This document shows, one piece after another, positions 10,041 to 18,252 of a DNA stretch of 64,000 nucleotides. Each line of letters begins with the position of its first letter. Within the stretch, counting starts at the first letter, position 1. The stretch is from contig NZ_CM003768.1 of the NCBI RefSeq assembly GCF_001547525.1, forward strand, positions 868,001-932,000, read 5' to 3'. A model generated the notes under the pieces. The model was not told where the DNA came from and ran no database searches. It saw only the letters and a list, made by a program, of their open reading frames with translations. Position numbers and translations under genes: made by a program. This stretch comes from Burkholderia anthina (GTDB taxonomy: Bacteria; Pseudomonadota; Gammaproteobacteria; Burkholderiales; Burkholderiaceae).

Positions 10041-10835
10041 ATGAAGTTGGATTGGCGTAAAGTGGCCGCGCATGCGGTGGTGGCGGCATCGGCGGTGGCG
10101 GCAGGCAGCGCGCTTGCCGCGGATCTGAAGGAGATCCGGTTCGGCGTCGAGGCCTCGTACGCCCCGTTCGAATACAAGACGCCCGACGGCAAGCTGACCG
10201 GCTTCGACATCGACATCGGCAACGCGGTGTGCGCGAAGCTGAAGACGAAGTGCGTGTGGGTCGAGAACGACTTCGATGGCCTGATCCCGGCGCTGCAGGC
10301 GCGCAAGTTCGACGCGATCAACTCGGACATGACCATCACCGATCAGCGCAAGCACGCGATCGCGTTCACCGATCCGATCTACACGATTCCGAACCAGCTG
10401 ATCGCGAAGCAGGGCAGCGGCCTGCTGCCGACCCCGCAAGCGCTGAAGGGCAAGCGCGTCGGCGTGCTGCAGGGCACGATCCAGGAAGCGTACGCGAAGA
10501 AGAAGTGGGCGCCGGCCGGTGTTGAAGTCGTGCCGTACCAGACACAGGATCTGGCCTATGCCGACCTGAAGTCGGGCCGTCTCGACGCGACCTTCCAGGA
10601 TTCGGAAGCCGGCTCGAAGGGCTTCCTGACGAAGCCGCAAGGCCAGGGCTTCGGGTTCGCGGGCGGCACGGTCAGCGACGCCGAGATCCTCGGCTCGGGC
10701 GTCGGCTTCGGCCTGCGCAAGAACGACGCGGCGCTGAAGACCGCGCTCGATCAGGCGCTGAAGGAACTGAAGGCCGACGGTACGATCGACAACCTCGCGA
10801 AGAAGTACTTCAGCGTGCCCGTGACGCTCAAGTAA
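10041..10835 (+). CDS. Lysine/arginine/ornithine-type ABC transporter substrate-binding protein
   Basis: The 264-residue periplasmic protein has a Sec signal peptide that ends around residue 27 (SALAAD). The mature part is a family 3 solute-binding protein of the HisJ/ArgT/AotJ type: IRFGVEASYAPFEYKTPDGKLTGFDIDIGNAV is diagnostic, with the further family motif NSDMTITDQRK. The ATG has GAGGAGAA just upstream; the frame stays open for 240 bases before it but would destroy the signal peptide. It stands alone, with no permease or ATPase beside it, so it probably feeds the amino acid ABC transporter whose ATPase gene ends at 375. Arginine or ornithine is the inferred ligand. Confidence 0.93.
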   Translation: MKLDWRKVAAHAVVAASAVAAGSALAADLKEIRFGVEASYAPFEYKTPDGKLTGFDIDIGNAVCAKLKTKCVWVENDFDGLIPALQARKFDAINSDMTITDQRKHAIAFTDPIYTIPNQLIAKQGSGLLPTPQALKGKRVGVLQGTIQEAYAKKKWAPAGVEVVPYQTQDLAYADLKSGRLDATFQDSEAGSKGFLTKPQGQGFGFAGGTVSDAEILGSGVGFGLRKNDAALKTALDQALKELKADGTIDNLAKKYFSVPVTLK

Positions 10836-10856
10836 GCGTTTCGTACGCGCACGATG

Positions 10857-10895
10857 TAAAAAAACCGGCCGCCGATGCGGCCGGTTTGCTTTTCG
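10857..10895. terminator. Bidirectional terminator between convergent genes
   Basis: The hairpin AACCGGCCGC-CGAT-GCGGCCGGTT is flanked by seven A residues on the left and a GCTTTT run on the right. It can end the binding-protein transcript on the plus strand. It is an even better intrinsic terminator for the minus-strand HDOD gene, where seven U residues follow the stem. Confidence 0.85.
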
Positions 10896-10925
10896 GCAGC
10901 GAAAACGGCAGCGGCGGGCCGGCCG

Positions 10926-12437
10926 TCAGCCCGGCTGCGCGGCGAAGAACCGCCCCAGCTCGCGTGCGAGCTCGTTGAGTACGGCCATCTCCTGCTGCGA
11001 GATCTTGCGCGCGGGCTGCGCGCCGGCCCAGTCGCCGTACAGCAGCGCGACGCTCGTCGCGCCGACGCGTACGGGCAGCAGCACGAATGCGCGCGTGTCG
11101 TCGAACGCGTCGAGATACCACGCGGGCAGGCGCTTCACCATCTTCGGCTCCCGCGCCTGCTCGATGAAGATGCCGACCGAGTTCGTGATCGCGAGATGGA
11201 ACACGTCCGGCTCGAAGCGCTCGTCGAAGCGCAGCCGGTCGAGCGCCGTATCGACGCCGGGGCCGAAGCCCAGGCGCGCGGCGAACGTGCCGTCGTCGTG
11301 ACGCACGAACATCACGGTGCGCGTGAACGCGAGGCCGGCCAGCAGGCTTTCCGACGCGAGCGCGAGCACCGGCGTCAGCACGTGCTCGGACGGCAGCGCA
11401 CGCAGGTCGGCCAGACCGGCTTCGAGGCATGCCTCGGGTTCGGCCTGCGCGCGCGCGATCGCATCGGCGTTCGCGCGCAGCTCGACGATCTCGCGCATCA
11501 CCGTGTCGCTCGCTTCCTCGCGCGCGAGCCGCTCGGCGATCTCGACGATCGCCTCGGATTCCATGTCGAGTTCGGCGCCGTAGTGCTGCGCGAGCGCCGC
11601 GATGCGCGCGTCGCGCTGCGCGCTGGCAGGCATGACGAGCGCGCCGGCGACGTCGGTCGAACAGCGGCTCACCGCGCGCAGCCAGCGGATGCGCGCTGCC
11701 GGGCCGTCGTCGGCGGCCGGGCCCGCGTGGCGGGCGTCGCCGTCCTCGTCGTCGAATGCGTCGGCGTGCGCCGCGTGGTCGCCGTCCGCCATCCCCGCGC
11801 GGATCACGTCGGGCAGCCGCCAGCGCGCGGCTGCCTCGAGACCGATCTCGTCGAAGCCGACGCCGAGCACGTCGGTGCAGGCGGCCGATTCGTCGCCGTT
11901 CAGTTCGGCCGCGCGGCGGCGGATGCGGTCCCACTCGCTGTCGAGATAGCAGACCACCAGCAGCTTGCCGACCTGGCGCATCAGCGTGCAGACGACGGCT
12001 TCCTCGCCCGCGCGCAGTTCGGCGCGCTCGGTGAGCTTGCGCGCGACGCAGCCGGACAGCAGCGCGCGGTTCAGCTCCAGCTTCGCGTCGATACGCCGCG
12101 GCGTGCTCTGATGGAAATGGTCGACGAGCTTGAGCCCGACCACGAGATGGCCGACGGCATCCATGCCGAGCACCATCAGCGCGCGGGTCACGGTGGTGAT
12201 GTTGCCGCCGAACGCCATGTACATCGCGGAGTTCGCGAGCCGCAGCACTTTCTGCGTGAGTGCGAAATCCGACAGCACGACGCGCACGAGCGCGGTGAAG
12301 TCGAGATCGTCGTTCTTCATCGCGGCCATCGTCGCGCGCAGCGATTCCGACAGCAGCGGGAAATCGCCCCGTTCGTTCATCCGCGCCCACAGCTTGTCGA
12401 GCAGCGCGGTGCGGGGCAGGTGTTCGGTGATTGACAT
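10926..12437 (-). CDS. HDOD domain-containing signalling protein
   Basis: The 503-residue cytoplasmic protein has no signal peptide. An HDOD domain occupies roughly residues 18-215 (DFPLLSESLRATMAAM, TQKVLRLANSAMYM, ALMVLGMDAVGHLVVGLKL). HDOD is an HD-superfamily relative lacking catalytic metal ligands and usually acts as a scaffold in c-di-GMP and chemotaxis signalling. The C-terminal 190 residues look like a GAF-type sensory domain (VMFVRHDDGTFAARLGFGPG, LLPVRVGATSVALLYGDW). It starts 27 bases after a PAS-GGDEF-EAL gene on the same strand, so the two probably form an operon and act together in c-di-GMP output. The exact partner and ligand are not visible. Confidence 0.88.
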   Translation of the reverse strand: MSITEHLPRTALLDKLWARMNERGDFPLLSESLRATMAAMKNDDLDFTALVRVVLSDFALTQKVLRLANSAMYMAFGGNITTVTRALMVLGMDAVGHLVVGLKLVDHFHQSTPRRIDAKLELNRALLSGCVARKLTERAELRAGEEAVVCTLMRQVGKLLVVCYLDSEWDRIRRRAAELNGDESAACTDVLGVGFDEIGLEAAARWRLPDVIRAGMADGDHAAHADAFDDEDGDARHAGPAADDGPAARIRWLRAVSRCSTDVAGALVMPASAQRDARIAALAQHYGAELDMESEAIVEIAERLAREEASDTVMREIVELRANADAIARAQAEPEACLEAGLADLRALPSEHVLTPVLALASESLLAGLAFTRTVMFVRHDDGTFAARLGFGPGVDTALDRLRFDERFEPDVFHLAITNSVGIFIEQAREPKMVKRLPAWYLDAFDDTRAFVLLPVRVGATSVALLYGDWAGAQPARKISQQEMAVLNELARELGRFFAAQPG

Positions 12438-12464
12438 ACGGATCCGTCCGGTTCGCCGCGCGCG

Positions 12465-14300
12465 TCAGGCGGCGGCGTGCAGGTGCAGCTGCTGCGCCGC
12501 GAAGCGCCGCGCGAGCTCCTCGGACGGCAGCGCCTGGCAGACGAGCCAGCCCTGGATGTGATTGCAGCCCATCTCCGTCAGCAGCTCGCGCTGCGCCTCG
12601 GTCTCGACGCCCTCGGCGACGAGCTCGAGATCGAGTGTCTGCGCGAGGCCGACCACCGCCGACACGATCGCGCGGTCGTTGCGCGACGTCAGCAGGTTCT
12701 CGACGAAACTGCGGTCGATCTTCAGCTTCGCGAGCGGGAAGCGCTGCAGATAGGCAAGGCTCGAATAGCCGGTGCCGAAATCGTCGATCGCGAAGCGGAT
12801 GCCGAGATCGGTCAGCTCCTCGAGCAGCATTTTCGCGTGCGCGGGATCGTGCATCAGCAGGCTTTCGGTGATTTCGAGCACGATACGGCGCGGGTCGATG
12901 CCGGTCAGCGCGATCGCCTCGCGCACGCTCTGCGTGAAGCGCGGGTCGCGGAACTGCTGCGGCGACACGTTGACCGCCACGTATTGCAGCGCGAGCCCCT
13001 GGCCGTCCCAGGCGACGAGCTGCATGCACGCGGCCTTGAGCACCCAGTTGCCGAGGTAGTTGATCAGGCCGATCGATTCGGCGAGCGGGATGAAGGTGGC
13101 CGGCGGCACGAGGCCGTGCACCGGATGGCGCCAGCGGATCAGCGCCTCGACGCCGACCACCGCGCCCGACTGGCTGTGGGTGATCGGCTGGAAATGGAGC
13201 GAAAACTCGCCGTTGCGCACGCCGTCGTACAGGTCGGCTTCGAGCTTGAGCCGTTCGGCGTCCGCTGGATCGTCGACGGGCGCGTGGAACGCGAGCGCGT
13301 TGCCGCCCGAGGCCTTCGCCTGCGAGAGCGCGTGGTCGGCGCGGCGCAGCAGCGGGCTGTGATGCTGCGCCCGATGCGGCGCGGCACGTTCGTCGGGGTA
13401 GAGCGCGATGCCGATGCTCGCGGACAGGTGCACGGTCTGCCCCTGGAATACGTAGGGCTCGCGCACCGCGGCCTGCAGCCGGCGCGCGAGCGCGTCGGCG
13501 GCATGGCTCGCCTGCGTGCGGTCCGGTGCGCCCAGCACGACCGCGAACTTGTCGCTCGCGACGCGCGCGAGCTGCTCGTTCGGCGTGACGAGCGCCTTCA
13601 GCCGCTGCGCGGTCTCGCGCAGCAGCGTGTCGCCCGCGTCGTAGCCGAGCGCGCGGTTGATCCGCTGGTAGTCGTCGAGGTCGAGCAGCAGCAGCGCGGC
13701 GCAGGTGCCGTCCTCGTCGGCGGTCTGCTGCGCGCGCATCAGCGCCGGCACGAGCGCGGACAGGTTGTCGAGCCCCGTCATCGGGTCATGGTGCATTTCG
13801 TACGTCAGGCGTGCCTCGAGCGCGCGCCACGACGACACGTCGAATGCCGCGATCGCGAAGCCGTCGACGCCGTGGTGGCGGCTCTTGAACGCGCGGACCT
13901 CGACGTCCAGCGGGTAGGTGAGCGACTTGACGATGCACATCGTCGCCTTCTCGACCTGGCCGGAGCGTGCGGCGCGGGCGAGCAGGCCTTCGAGCGCCGG
14001 GGTATCCTGTTCGGCGATCAGGTCGCGCAGCGTCAGCGTATGCAGGTAGTCGCGGTGGTAGCCGATGAAGCGCAGGCTCGCGTCGGACACGTACAGAAAG
14101 CGCAGCTCGCGGTCGACATGGGCGAGGAAATCCACCGTGCCGACCGTCTGTTCCAGCCAGTTGCGCACGGAGTCGTCGCGGCGCGGCGCGACGGCGCGCG
14201 CGGGCATCAGCGCGCCGCCCGACCGAGCGAAGCGGCGCAGCGTATGCAAGGCGCTGCGCCAGGAGCCCTTGCGTGACGTCTGTTTCCTGTTGGCTTCCAT
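12465..14300 (-). CDS. PAS-GGDEF-EAL protein, probable c-di-GMP phosphodiesterase with degenerate GGDEF
   Basis: The product has 611 residues from this start. A PAS-like segment (VDFLAHVDRELRFLYVSDASL) precedes a GGDEF-type domain whose active-site signature reads ASDKF instead of GGDEF, so cyclase activity is probably lost. The C-terminal EAL domain keeps the catalytic set: GVEALIRW, EITESLL, AIDDFGTGYSSL, KIDRSFV and LVAEGVET. This predicts hydrolysis of c-di-GMP, possibly with GTP regulation by the degenerate domain. No transmembrane segment is visible. The frame is open 84 bases further upstream (start at 14384), but the extra 28 residues look unlike family members and neither start has a strong ribosome site. 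It is the first gene of a unit with the HDOD gene. Confidence 0.9.
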   Translation of the reverse strand: MEANRKQTSRKGSWRSALHTLRRFARSGGALMPARAVAPRRDDSVRNWLEQTVGTVDFLAHVDRELRFLYVSDASLRFIGYHRDYLHTLTLRDLIAEQDTPALEGLLARAARSGQVEKATMCIVKSLTYPLDVEVRAFKSRHHGVDGFAIAAFDVSSWRALEARLTYEMHHDPMTGLDNLSALVPALMRAQQTADEDGTCAALLLLDLDDYQRINRALGYDAGDTLLRETAQRLKALVTPNEQLARVASDKFAVVLGAPDRTQASHAADALARRLQAAVREPYVFQGQTVHLSASIGIALYPDERAAPHRAQHHSPLLRRADHALSQAKASGGNALAFHAPVDDPADAERLKLEADLYDGVRNGEFSLHFQPITHSQSGAVVGVEALIRWRHPVHGLVPPATFIPLAESIGLINYLGNWVLKAACMQLVAWDGQGLALQYVAVNVSPQQFRDPRFTQSVREAIALTGIDPRRIVLEITESLLMHDPAHAKMLLEELTDLGIRFAIDDFGTGYSSLAYLQRFPLAKLKIDRSFVENLLTSRNDRAIVSAVVGLAQTLDLELVAEGVETEAQRELLTEMGCNHIQGWLVCQALPSEELARRFAAQQLHLHAAA

Positions 14301-14485
14301 GTTTCTCGCTGACGTGAAGGGCTGGAACCGGTTGTCCGGAAGGAATAACGGCAGACTGTCAGAAATCTTTAACGGGCCGGCCACGCGCGGCGCTGCCGCG
14401 GGTCCGGATCATCGATGCGGTGTTCGGCAGGCGAACGCCCACGTGGCCTACATCGAGGCTGACTTTATAAGAAATGAGGACGCAG

Positions 14486-15034
14486 ATGAAGAGAAAACTG
14501 TTGCTGGGCGCCATGGCGGCGCTGGTGGCCGGCCATGCGCTGCTGGCGCAGGCGCAACTGAAGCCGGGCGCCGCGGCGCCCGATTTCACGACGCAGGCGT
14601 CGCTGGGCGGCAAGACGTATACGTACTCGCTCGCGGACGCGCTGAAGCAGGGGCCGGTCGTGCTGTACTTCTATCCGGCGGCGTTCACGAAGGGCTGCAC
14701 GATCGAGGCGCATGCGTTCGCGGACGCGGTCGACCGTTACAAGGCTTACGGCGCGACGGTGATCGGCGTGTCGGCCGACAACATCGACACGCTGACGAAG
14801 TTCTCGGTGAGCGAATGCCGCAGCAAGTTCCCGGTAGCGGCCGACCCGGACGCGAAGATCATCCGCGAATACGATGCGAAGCTGCCGGCGCTCGACCGGG
14901 CGAACCGCGTGTCCTACGTGATTTCGCCCGAAGGGAAGGTTCTCTACGAATACACGAGCCTGTCGCCCGACAAGCACGTCGAGAACACGCTCGCCGCCGT
15001 GAAGGCGTGGGCCGACGCGCATCCGAAGCAGTAG
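14486..15034 (+). CDS. Exported peroxiredoxin (AhpC/TSA, BCP-like)
   Basis: The product has 182 residues. The ATG at 14486 is chosen because GAGGA lies five bases upstream; an in-frame ATG at 14474 would add four residues. A Sec signal peptide (KRKLLLGAMAALVAGHALLAQAQ) points to the periplasm. The thioredoxin-fold peroxiredoxin domain has the family motif PxxxTxxC as PAAFTKGC, giving the peroxidatic cysteine, and a second cysteine about 45 residues later (SECRSKF) that could resolve it. It reduces hydroperoxides using thiol donors. It is divergent from the PAS-GGDEF-EAL gene with a short shared upstream region. Peroxiredoxins of this type are usually cytoplasmic, so export is notable. Confidence 0.9.
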   Translation: MKRKLLLGAMAALVAGHALLAQAQLKPGAAAPDFTTQASLGGKTYTYSLADALKQGPVVLYFYPAAFTKGCTIEAHAFADAVDRYKAYGATVIGVSADNIDTLTKFSVSECRSKFPVAADPDAKIIREYDAKLPALDRANRVSYVISPEGKVLYEYTSLSPDKHVENTLAAVKAWADAHPKQ

Positions 15035-15050
15035 GCGGCTGCCCGTGCGC

Positions 15051-15078
15051 GTGAAAACGGCCCGTCGTGCGGGCCGCG
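15051..15078 (-). terminator. Terminator for the NAD(P)-binding protein gene
   Basis: The stem CGGCCCG-TCGTG-CGGGCCG (15058-15076) is flanked on its left by AAAA, which reads as UUUU after the stem on the minus strand. It lies between two convergent genes. Confidence 0.6.
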
Positions 15079-15126
15079 GGCTCGGGAATGCGTGGCCTGC
15101 GGGCGGCGCGCGGCCTCCCGTTGCCG

Positions 15127-15756
15127 TTACGCGCGCAGCGCCTGCTCGATCGGCACGCCGCCGCCGACGAAGCCGACGATCTTGCGTGAGATGCCGAGCT
15201 TGATCGCCTCGATCGCGGCCCATGCAACGTCCTGGCGCGACACGGGCGGCGCGGGATCGAGCCACGTGTCGGTCAGCGCGATCTTGCCGACGCCCGGATC
15301 GTCCGTGAGCGGGCCCGGGCGCAGGATCACGTAGTCGACGCCCGACGCGATCACGCGGTCGTCGCCTTCGCGCTTCATCTGCGAATAGTGGCGCAGCGCG
15401 TCCGGCCCGTGCTCCGGCCGGTACGCGGACAGCGAACTGACGACCACGAGCTTCTGCACGTTGAACGCGAGCGCGTAGTCGGCCGCGCGGGCGACCGCGT
15501 CGCGGTCGATCTGCTCCTCTTCGGTCGCGCCCTCCGATTCGGCGGAGCCGGCCGCGTAGATCACGTGCGTGATGCCCTGGAAGGCGTGCGAGAAATCGTT
15601 CGTCAGATCGGCCTCGACGACCCGCGCGCCCGCCAGCGCATAGCCGTGCCGGCGCACGAGCGCCGTGACCTGGAACTCCGGCTGCTTGAGCAGCAGATCC
15701 GCGCAGGCCTGGCCCGTTCGTCCGGTCGCGCCAATCAGCAGTACCTTCGTCGTCAT
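15127..15756 (-). CDS. NAD(P)-binding SDR/NmrA-like protein
   Basis: The product has 209 residues. The N-terminal nucleotide-binding motif GATGRTGQACA marks an atypical short-chain dehydrogenase of the NmrA/YwnB-like group. It has the family features VVEADLTNDFSHAFQGITHVIYAAG and VVVSSLSAYRP, followed by LRPGPLTDDPG. Such proteins bind NAD(P)H and act as reductases or redox sensors; the substrate cannot be told from sequence. The start at 15756 has AAGGAGCGG upstream; a longer frame from 15783 exists but lacks a ribosome site. It is transcribed convergently with the peroxiredoxin gene. Confidence 0.88.
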   Translation of the reverse strand: MTTKVLLIGATGRTGQACADLLLKQPEFQVTALVRRHGYALAGARVVEADLTNDFSHAFQGITHVIYAAGSAESEGATEEEQIDRDAVARAADYALAFNVQKLVVVSSLSAYRPEHGPDALRHYSQMKREGDDRVIASGVDYVILRPGPLTDDPGVGKIALTDTWLDPAPPVSRQDVAWAAIEAIKLGISRKIVGFVGGGVPIEQALRA

Positions 15757-15857
15757 GAAACCGCTCCTTGCTCGATGCGTCATCCGTGCAGATAGGGACG
15801 GACGACCGATAACTCAAGTGTAATGTCGAATCGGCCCGGCGGTGGGGGCGTAATAAG

Positions 15858-15928
15858 GGGCGTACCGGCTGCGGGCGTACCGGCGCGGGCGTACCGGCGC
15901 GGGCGTCCGGCTACGGGCGTACCGGCAC
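15858..15928. repeat. Intergenic tandem repeat, about five 14-15 base units
   Basis: The unit GGGCGTACCGGCGC and close variants are repeated about five times between the SDR gene and the NYN gene. The units are imperfect (one copy reads GGGCGTCCGGCTAC). No coding potential is claimed. Confidence 0.7.
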
Positions 15929-16053
15929 GACGCATGCCGGCGTGCATTCATTCACCCGGATGCGGGAATGACGCGCCGACCGGCTATCATGTGCGCGATG
16001 CATTTTTCGCCGCTACGCGTGAATAACGCGTCGGCCCACCGGTTGGAGTACAC

Positions 16054-17556
16054 ATGGCATTACCCTTGGACAACGTCAGCATGGCCGTGTTCTGCGACTT
16101 CGAGAACGTCGCGCTCGGCGTGCGCGACGCGAAGTACGAGAAATTCGACATCAAGCCCGTGCTGGAGCGCCTGCTGCTGAAAGGCAGCATCGTCGTGAAG
16201 AAGGCCTATTGCGACTGGGATCGCTACAAGGGCTTCAAGGCGTCGATGCACGAGGCGAGCTTCGAGCTGATCGAGATTCCGCACGTGCGCCAGTCGGGCA
16301 AGAATTCGGCCGACATCCGGCTCGTCGTGGACGCGCTCGACCTCTGCTACACGAAGTCGCACGTCGATACGTTCGTGATCATCAGCGGCGATTCGGATTT
16401 TTCCCCGCTCGTGTCGAAGCTGCGCGAGAACGCGAAGAAGGTGATCGGCGTCGGCGTGAAGAAATCGACGTCGGACCTGCTGGTCGCGAACTGCGACGAA
16501 TTCATCTTCTACGACGATCTGGTGCGCGAGCAGCAGCGTGCGCTCGCGAAGCGCGAACAGCAGCAGCGCGCGGGCAACGGCGGCGCGAAGCGGCCCGACG
16601 AGCCGTCGCGCAAGCACGACATGGAGGCGCGCAAGGCCGAGGCGATCGCGCTGGCGGTCGAGACGTTCGACGCGCTCGCGTCGGAGCGCGACGACGTCGG
16701 CAAGATCTGGGCGTCGGTGCTCAAGAGCGCGATCAAGCGCCGCAAGCCGGATTTCAACGAGTCGTATTACGGGTTCCGCGCGTTCGGCAACCTGCTCGAC
16801 GAGGCGCAGGCGCGCGGCCTGCTCGAAGTGGGGCGCGACGACAAGTCGGGCGCGTTCGTGTCGCGGGCCCGCCAGTCGGCCGCGGAGCACGCCGCGGCGG
16901 CCGACCACGCACCGGCCCGGCACGGCCGGCGCCCGGCGGAGCCGGTGCAGGCCGAGCGCGAGCCGCGCCATCACCGCGGACGCGGGCGGCACGGCGAGCC
17001 GGTTGGCGAGCCGTTCGGCGCGCCATTCGGCGAGTCGTTCGGCACGCCGTTCGTGCAGGAGAACGAGCCGGTCGAGACGGCGGTCGAATTCACCGAAGCG
17101 GACGAAGCCGATGTGACCGTCGGCGAAGCCGCGGCCGTGCACGGCGAACCGGCGGGCGGGCACGATGATGCGAAGACCGCACGCAAGCGTGCTCGCAAGA
17201 CCCCCGCGAAGAAGGCCGGTACGAAGAAGGGCGGCGACGGCAAGAGCGTCGGCCGGCAGGCGGCGGTGCAGGAAGGCGACGCCCCGCGGGGCGACGCGAA
17301 GCACGGCGGCGGCAAGCATGCCGAAGCGATGCATCGCGACGCGGAACATGACGACGGGCGAGCCGCCGGCGCGGCGCCGGCACGCGGTGAAACCGGCGGC
17401 GATGCTGTCGGGGAGCCCGCGCACGATGCTCCCGTACACGCCGAACCGGTCGCGGCGGTCGCCGACGCGCCGGCCCCGGCCAAGCCGAAGAAGCCGGCCC
17501 GCAAGGCGGCGCCGCGCGCGCGGCGGCCGCGCAAGACGGCCGAGGCTGCCGAGTAA
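16054..17556 (+). CDS. NYN domain and OST-HTH/LOTUS protein with long low-complexity tail
   Basis: The product has 500 residues, and GGAG precedes the ATG. Residues 8-160 form a NYN (PIN-like, LabA/DUF88) domain: MAVFCDFENVALG provides the first acidic site, SADIRLVVDALD the second and IISGDSDFSPLV the third, so the acidic nuclease-type centre looks intact. Residues 200-275 resemble an OST-HTH/LOTUS domain (DDVGKIWASVLKSAIKRRKPDFNES, then FGNLLDEAQARGLLEV), which binds RNA in other proteins. From about residue 280 the chain is low complexity, rich in Ala, Gly, His, Glu and Lys, and ends in a very basic KPARKAAPRARRPRK segment. A role in RNA processing is inferred from the domains; no substrate is known. 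Confidence 0.9.
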   Translation: MALPLDNVSMAVFCDFENVALGVRDAKYEKFDIKPVLERLLLKGSIVVKKAYCDWDRYKGFKASMHEASFELIEIPHVRQSGKNSADIRLVVDALDLCYTKSHVDTFVIISGDSDFSPLVSKLRENAKKVIGVGVKKSTSDLLVANCDEFIFYDDLVREQQRALAKREQQQRAGNGGAKRPDEPSRKHDMEARKAEAIALAVETFDALASERDDVGKIWASVLKSAIKRRKPDFNESYYGFRAFGNLLDEAQARGLLEVGRDDKSGAFVSRARQSAAEHAAAADHAPARHGRRPAEPVQAEREPRHHRGRGRHGEPVGEPFGAPFGESFGTPFVQENEPVETAVEFTEADEADVTVGEAAAVHGEPAGGHDDAKTARKRARKTPAKKAGTKKGGDGKSVGRQAAVQEGDAPRGDAKHGGGKHAEAMHRDAEHDDGRAAGAAPARGETGGDAVGEPAHDAPVHAEPVAAVADAPAPAKPKKPARKAAPRARRPRKTAEAAE

Positions 17557-17673
17557 GGGCCTGCCTGATGAAGCGCCATCCGTCGCGCCGCCGCGAAGTG
17601 CGGGCCGGATGGGGCGCAGGCACAGGCCGCGCGTTCGCATGAAGCAGTGCGGTTGCGAGCCCCGCCGTCCCGT

Positions 17674-17697
17674 GGCCGGCGCGATGCCGGCCTTCTT
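17674..17697 (+). terminator. Possible weak terminator after the NYN gene
   Basis: The hairpin GGCCGGC-GCGAT-GCCGGCC is followed by TTCTT. Upstream (17560-17620) lies another imperfect stem (GCGCCATCCG with CGGATGGGGCGC). The T tract is poor, so efficiency is doubtful. Confidence 0.4.
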
Positions 17698-17700
17698 CCA

Positions 17701-18084
17701 CTAACCGTTCAGCGCATACGGCTGCGTCATCACTTCGAGAAAGTGGCCGTCCGGATCGTCGAAGTACACGCCGCGTCCGCCGTTGTGGCGGTAGATGTCG
17801 TCGGCTTGCCGCTTCGCCGGATCGGCCCAGTGCGGCAACCCGCGTTCGCGGATGCGCGCGAGCACGCGATCGAAGCCGGCTTCGTCGATCAGGAACGCGT
17901 AATGCTGCGACCGGATCTCCCCCGCCTGTTCGTAAAAATCGAGCGACACGCCGTTGTCGAGCGCGACGACCAGCATCGCGCCGAACGGCGTCGGCGGCGG
18001 CAATTCCAGCAACTCGGTGAGGAAGCGGCTCGACGCATGCTTGTCGCGGCACCAGACGATCGTATGGTTGAGCTGGACGTTCAT
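17701..18084 (-). CDS. VOC (glyoxalase/bleomycin resistance) family protein
   Basis: The product is 127 residues when started at MNVQLNHTIVWCRDK, which is the normal length and N-terminus of a single-module vicinal-oxygen-chelate protein. Two beta-alpha-beta modules are visible. The metal-site positions are plausible: His in LNHTIVW, and Glu near the end in DPDGHFLEVM. The product could be a glyoxalase-like isomerase, a dioxygenase-like enzyme or a resistance protein; sequence alone does not decide. The open frame extends to 18186, but the extra 34 residues are basic and unlike the family. It is convergent with the NYN gene. Confidence 0.85.
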   Translation of the reverse strand: MNVQLNHTIVWCRDKHASSRFLTELLELPPPTPFGAMLVVALDNGVSLDFYEQAGEIRSQHYAFLIDEAGFDRVLARIRERGLPHWADPAKRQADDIYRHNGGRGVYFDDPDGHFLEVMTQPYALNG

Positions 18085-18149
18085 GGCGAGATTCCGGGAC
18101 GGGAACGAGGTGGGCATGGATACACGATAGCCGATCGCGGCCGGCAAAC

Positions 18150-18216
18150 AAGTCCGGCCACCACGTCCGGCCACCAAGTCCTGCAATCAAACCCGGCAAT
18201 CAAACCCGGCAATCAA
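18150..18216. repeat. Short intergenic direct repeats
   Basis: Two copies of a GTCCGGCCACCA-like unit are followed by AATCAAACCCGGC twice (18185-18197 and 18198-18210) and a partial third copy. They lie between the VOC gene and the RND operon terminator. Confidence 0.6.
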
Positions 18217-18220
18217 GCGC

Positions 18221-18246
18221 AAAAGACGGCCGCCCGAGGGCGGCCG
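18221..18246 (-). terminator. Terminator of the RND efflux operon
   Basis: On the minus strand a GC stem (CGGCCGCCC paired with GGGCGGCCG) is followed by TCTTTT. It begins only a few bases after the stop codon of the last RND gene. Confidence 0.8.
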
Positions 18247-18252
18247 CTTTCG

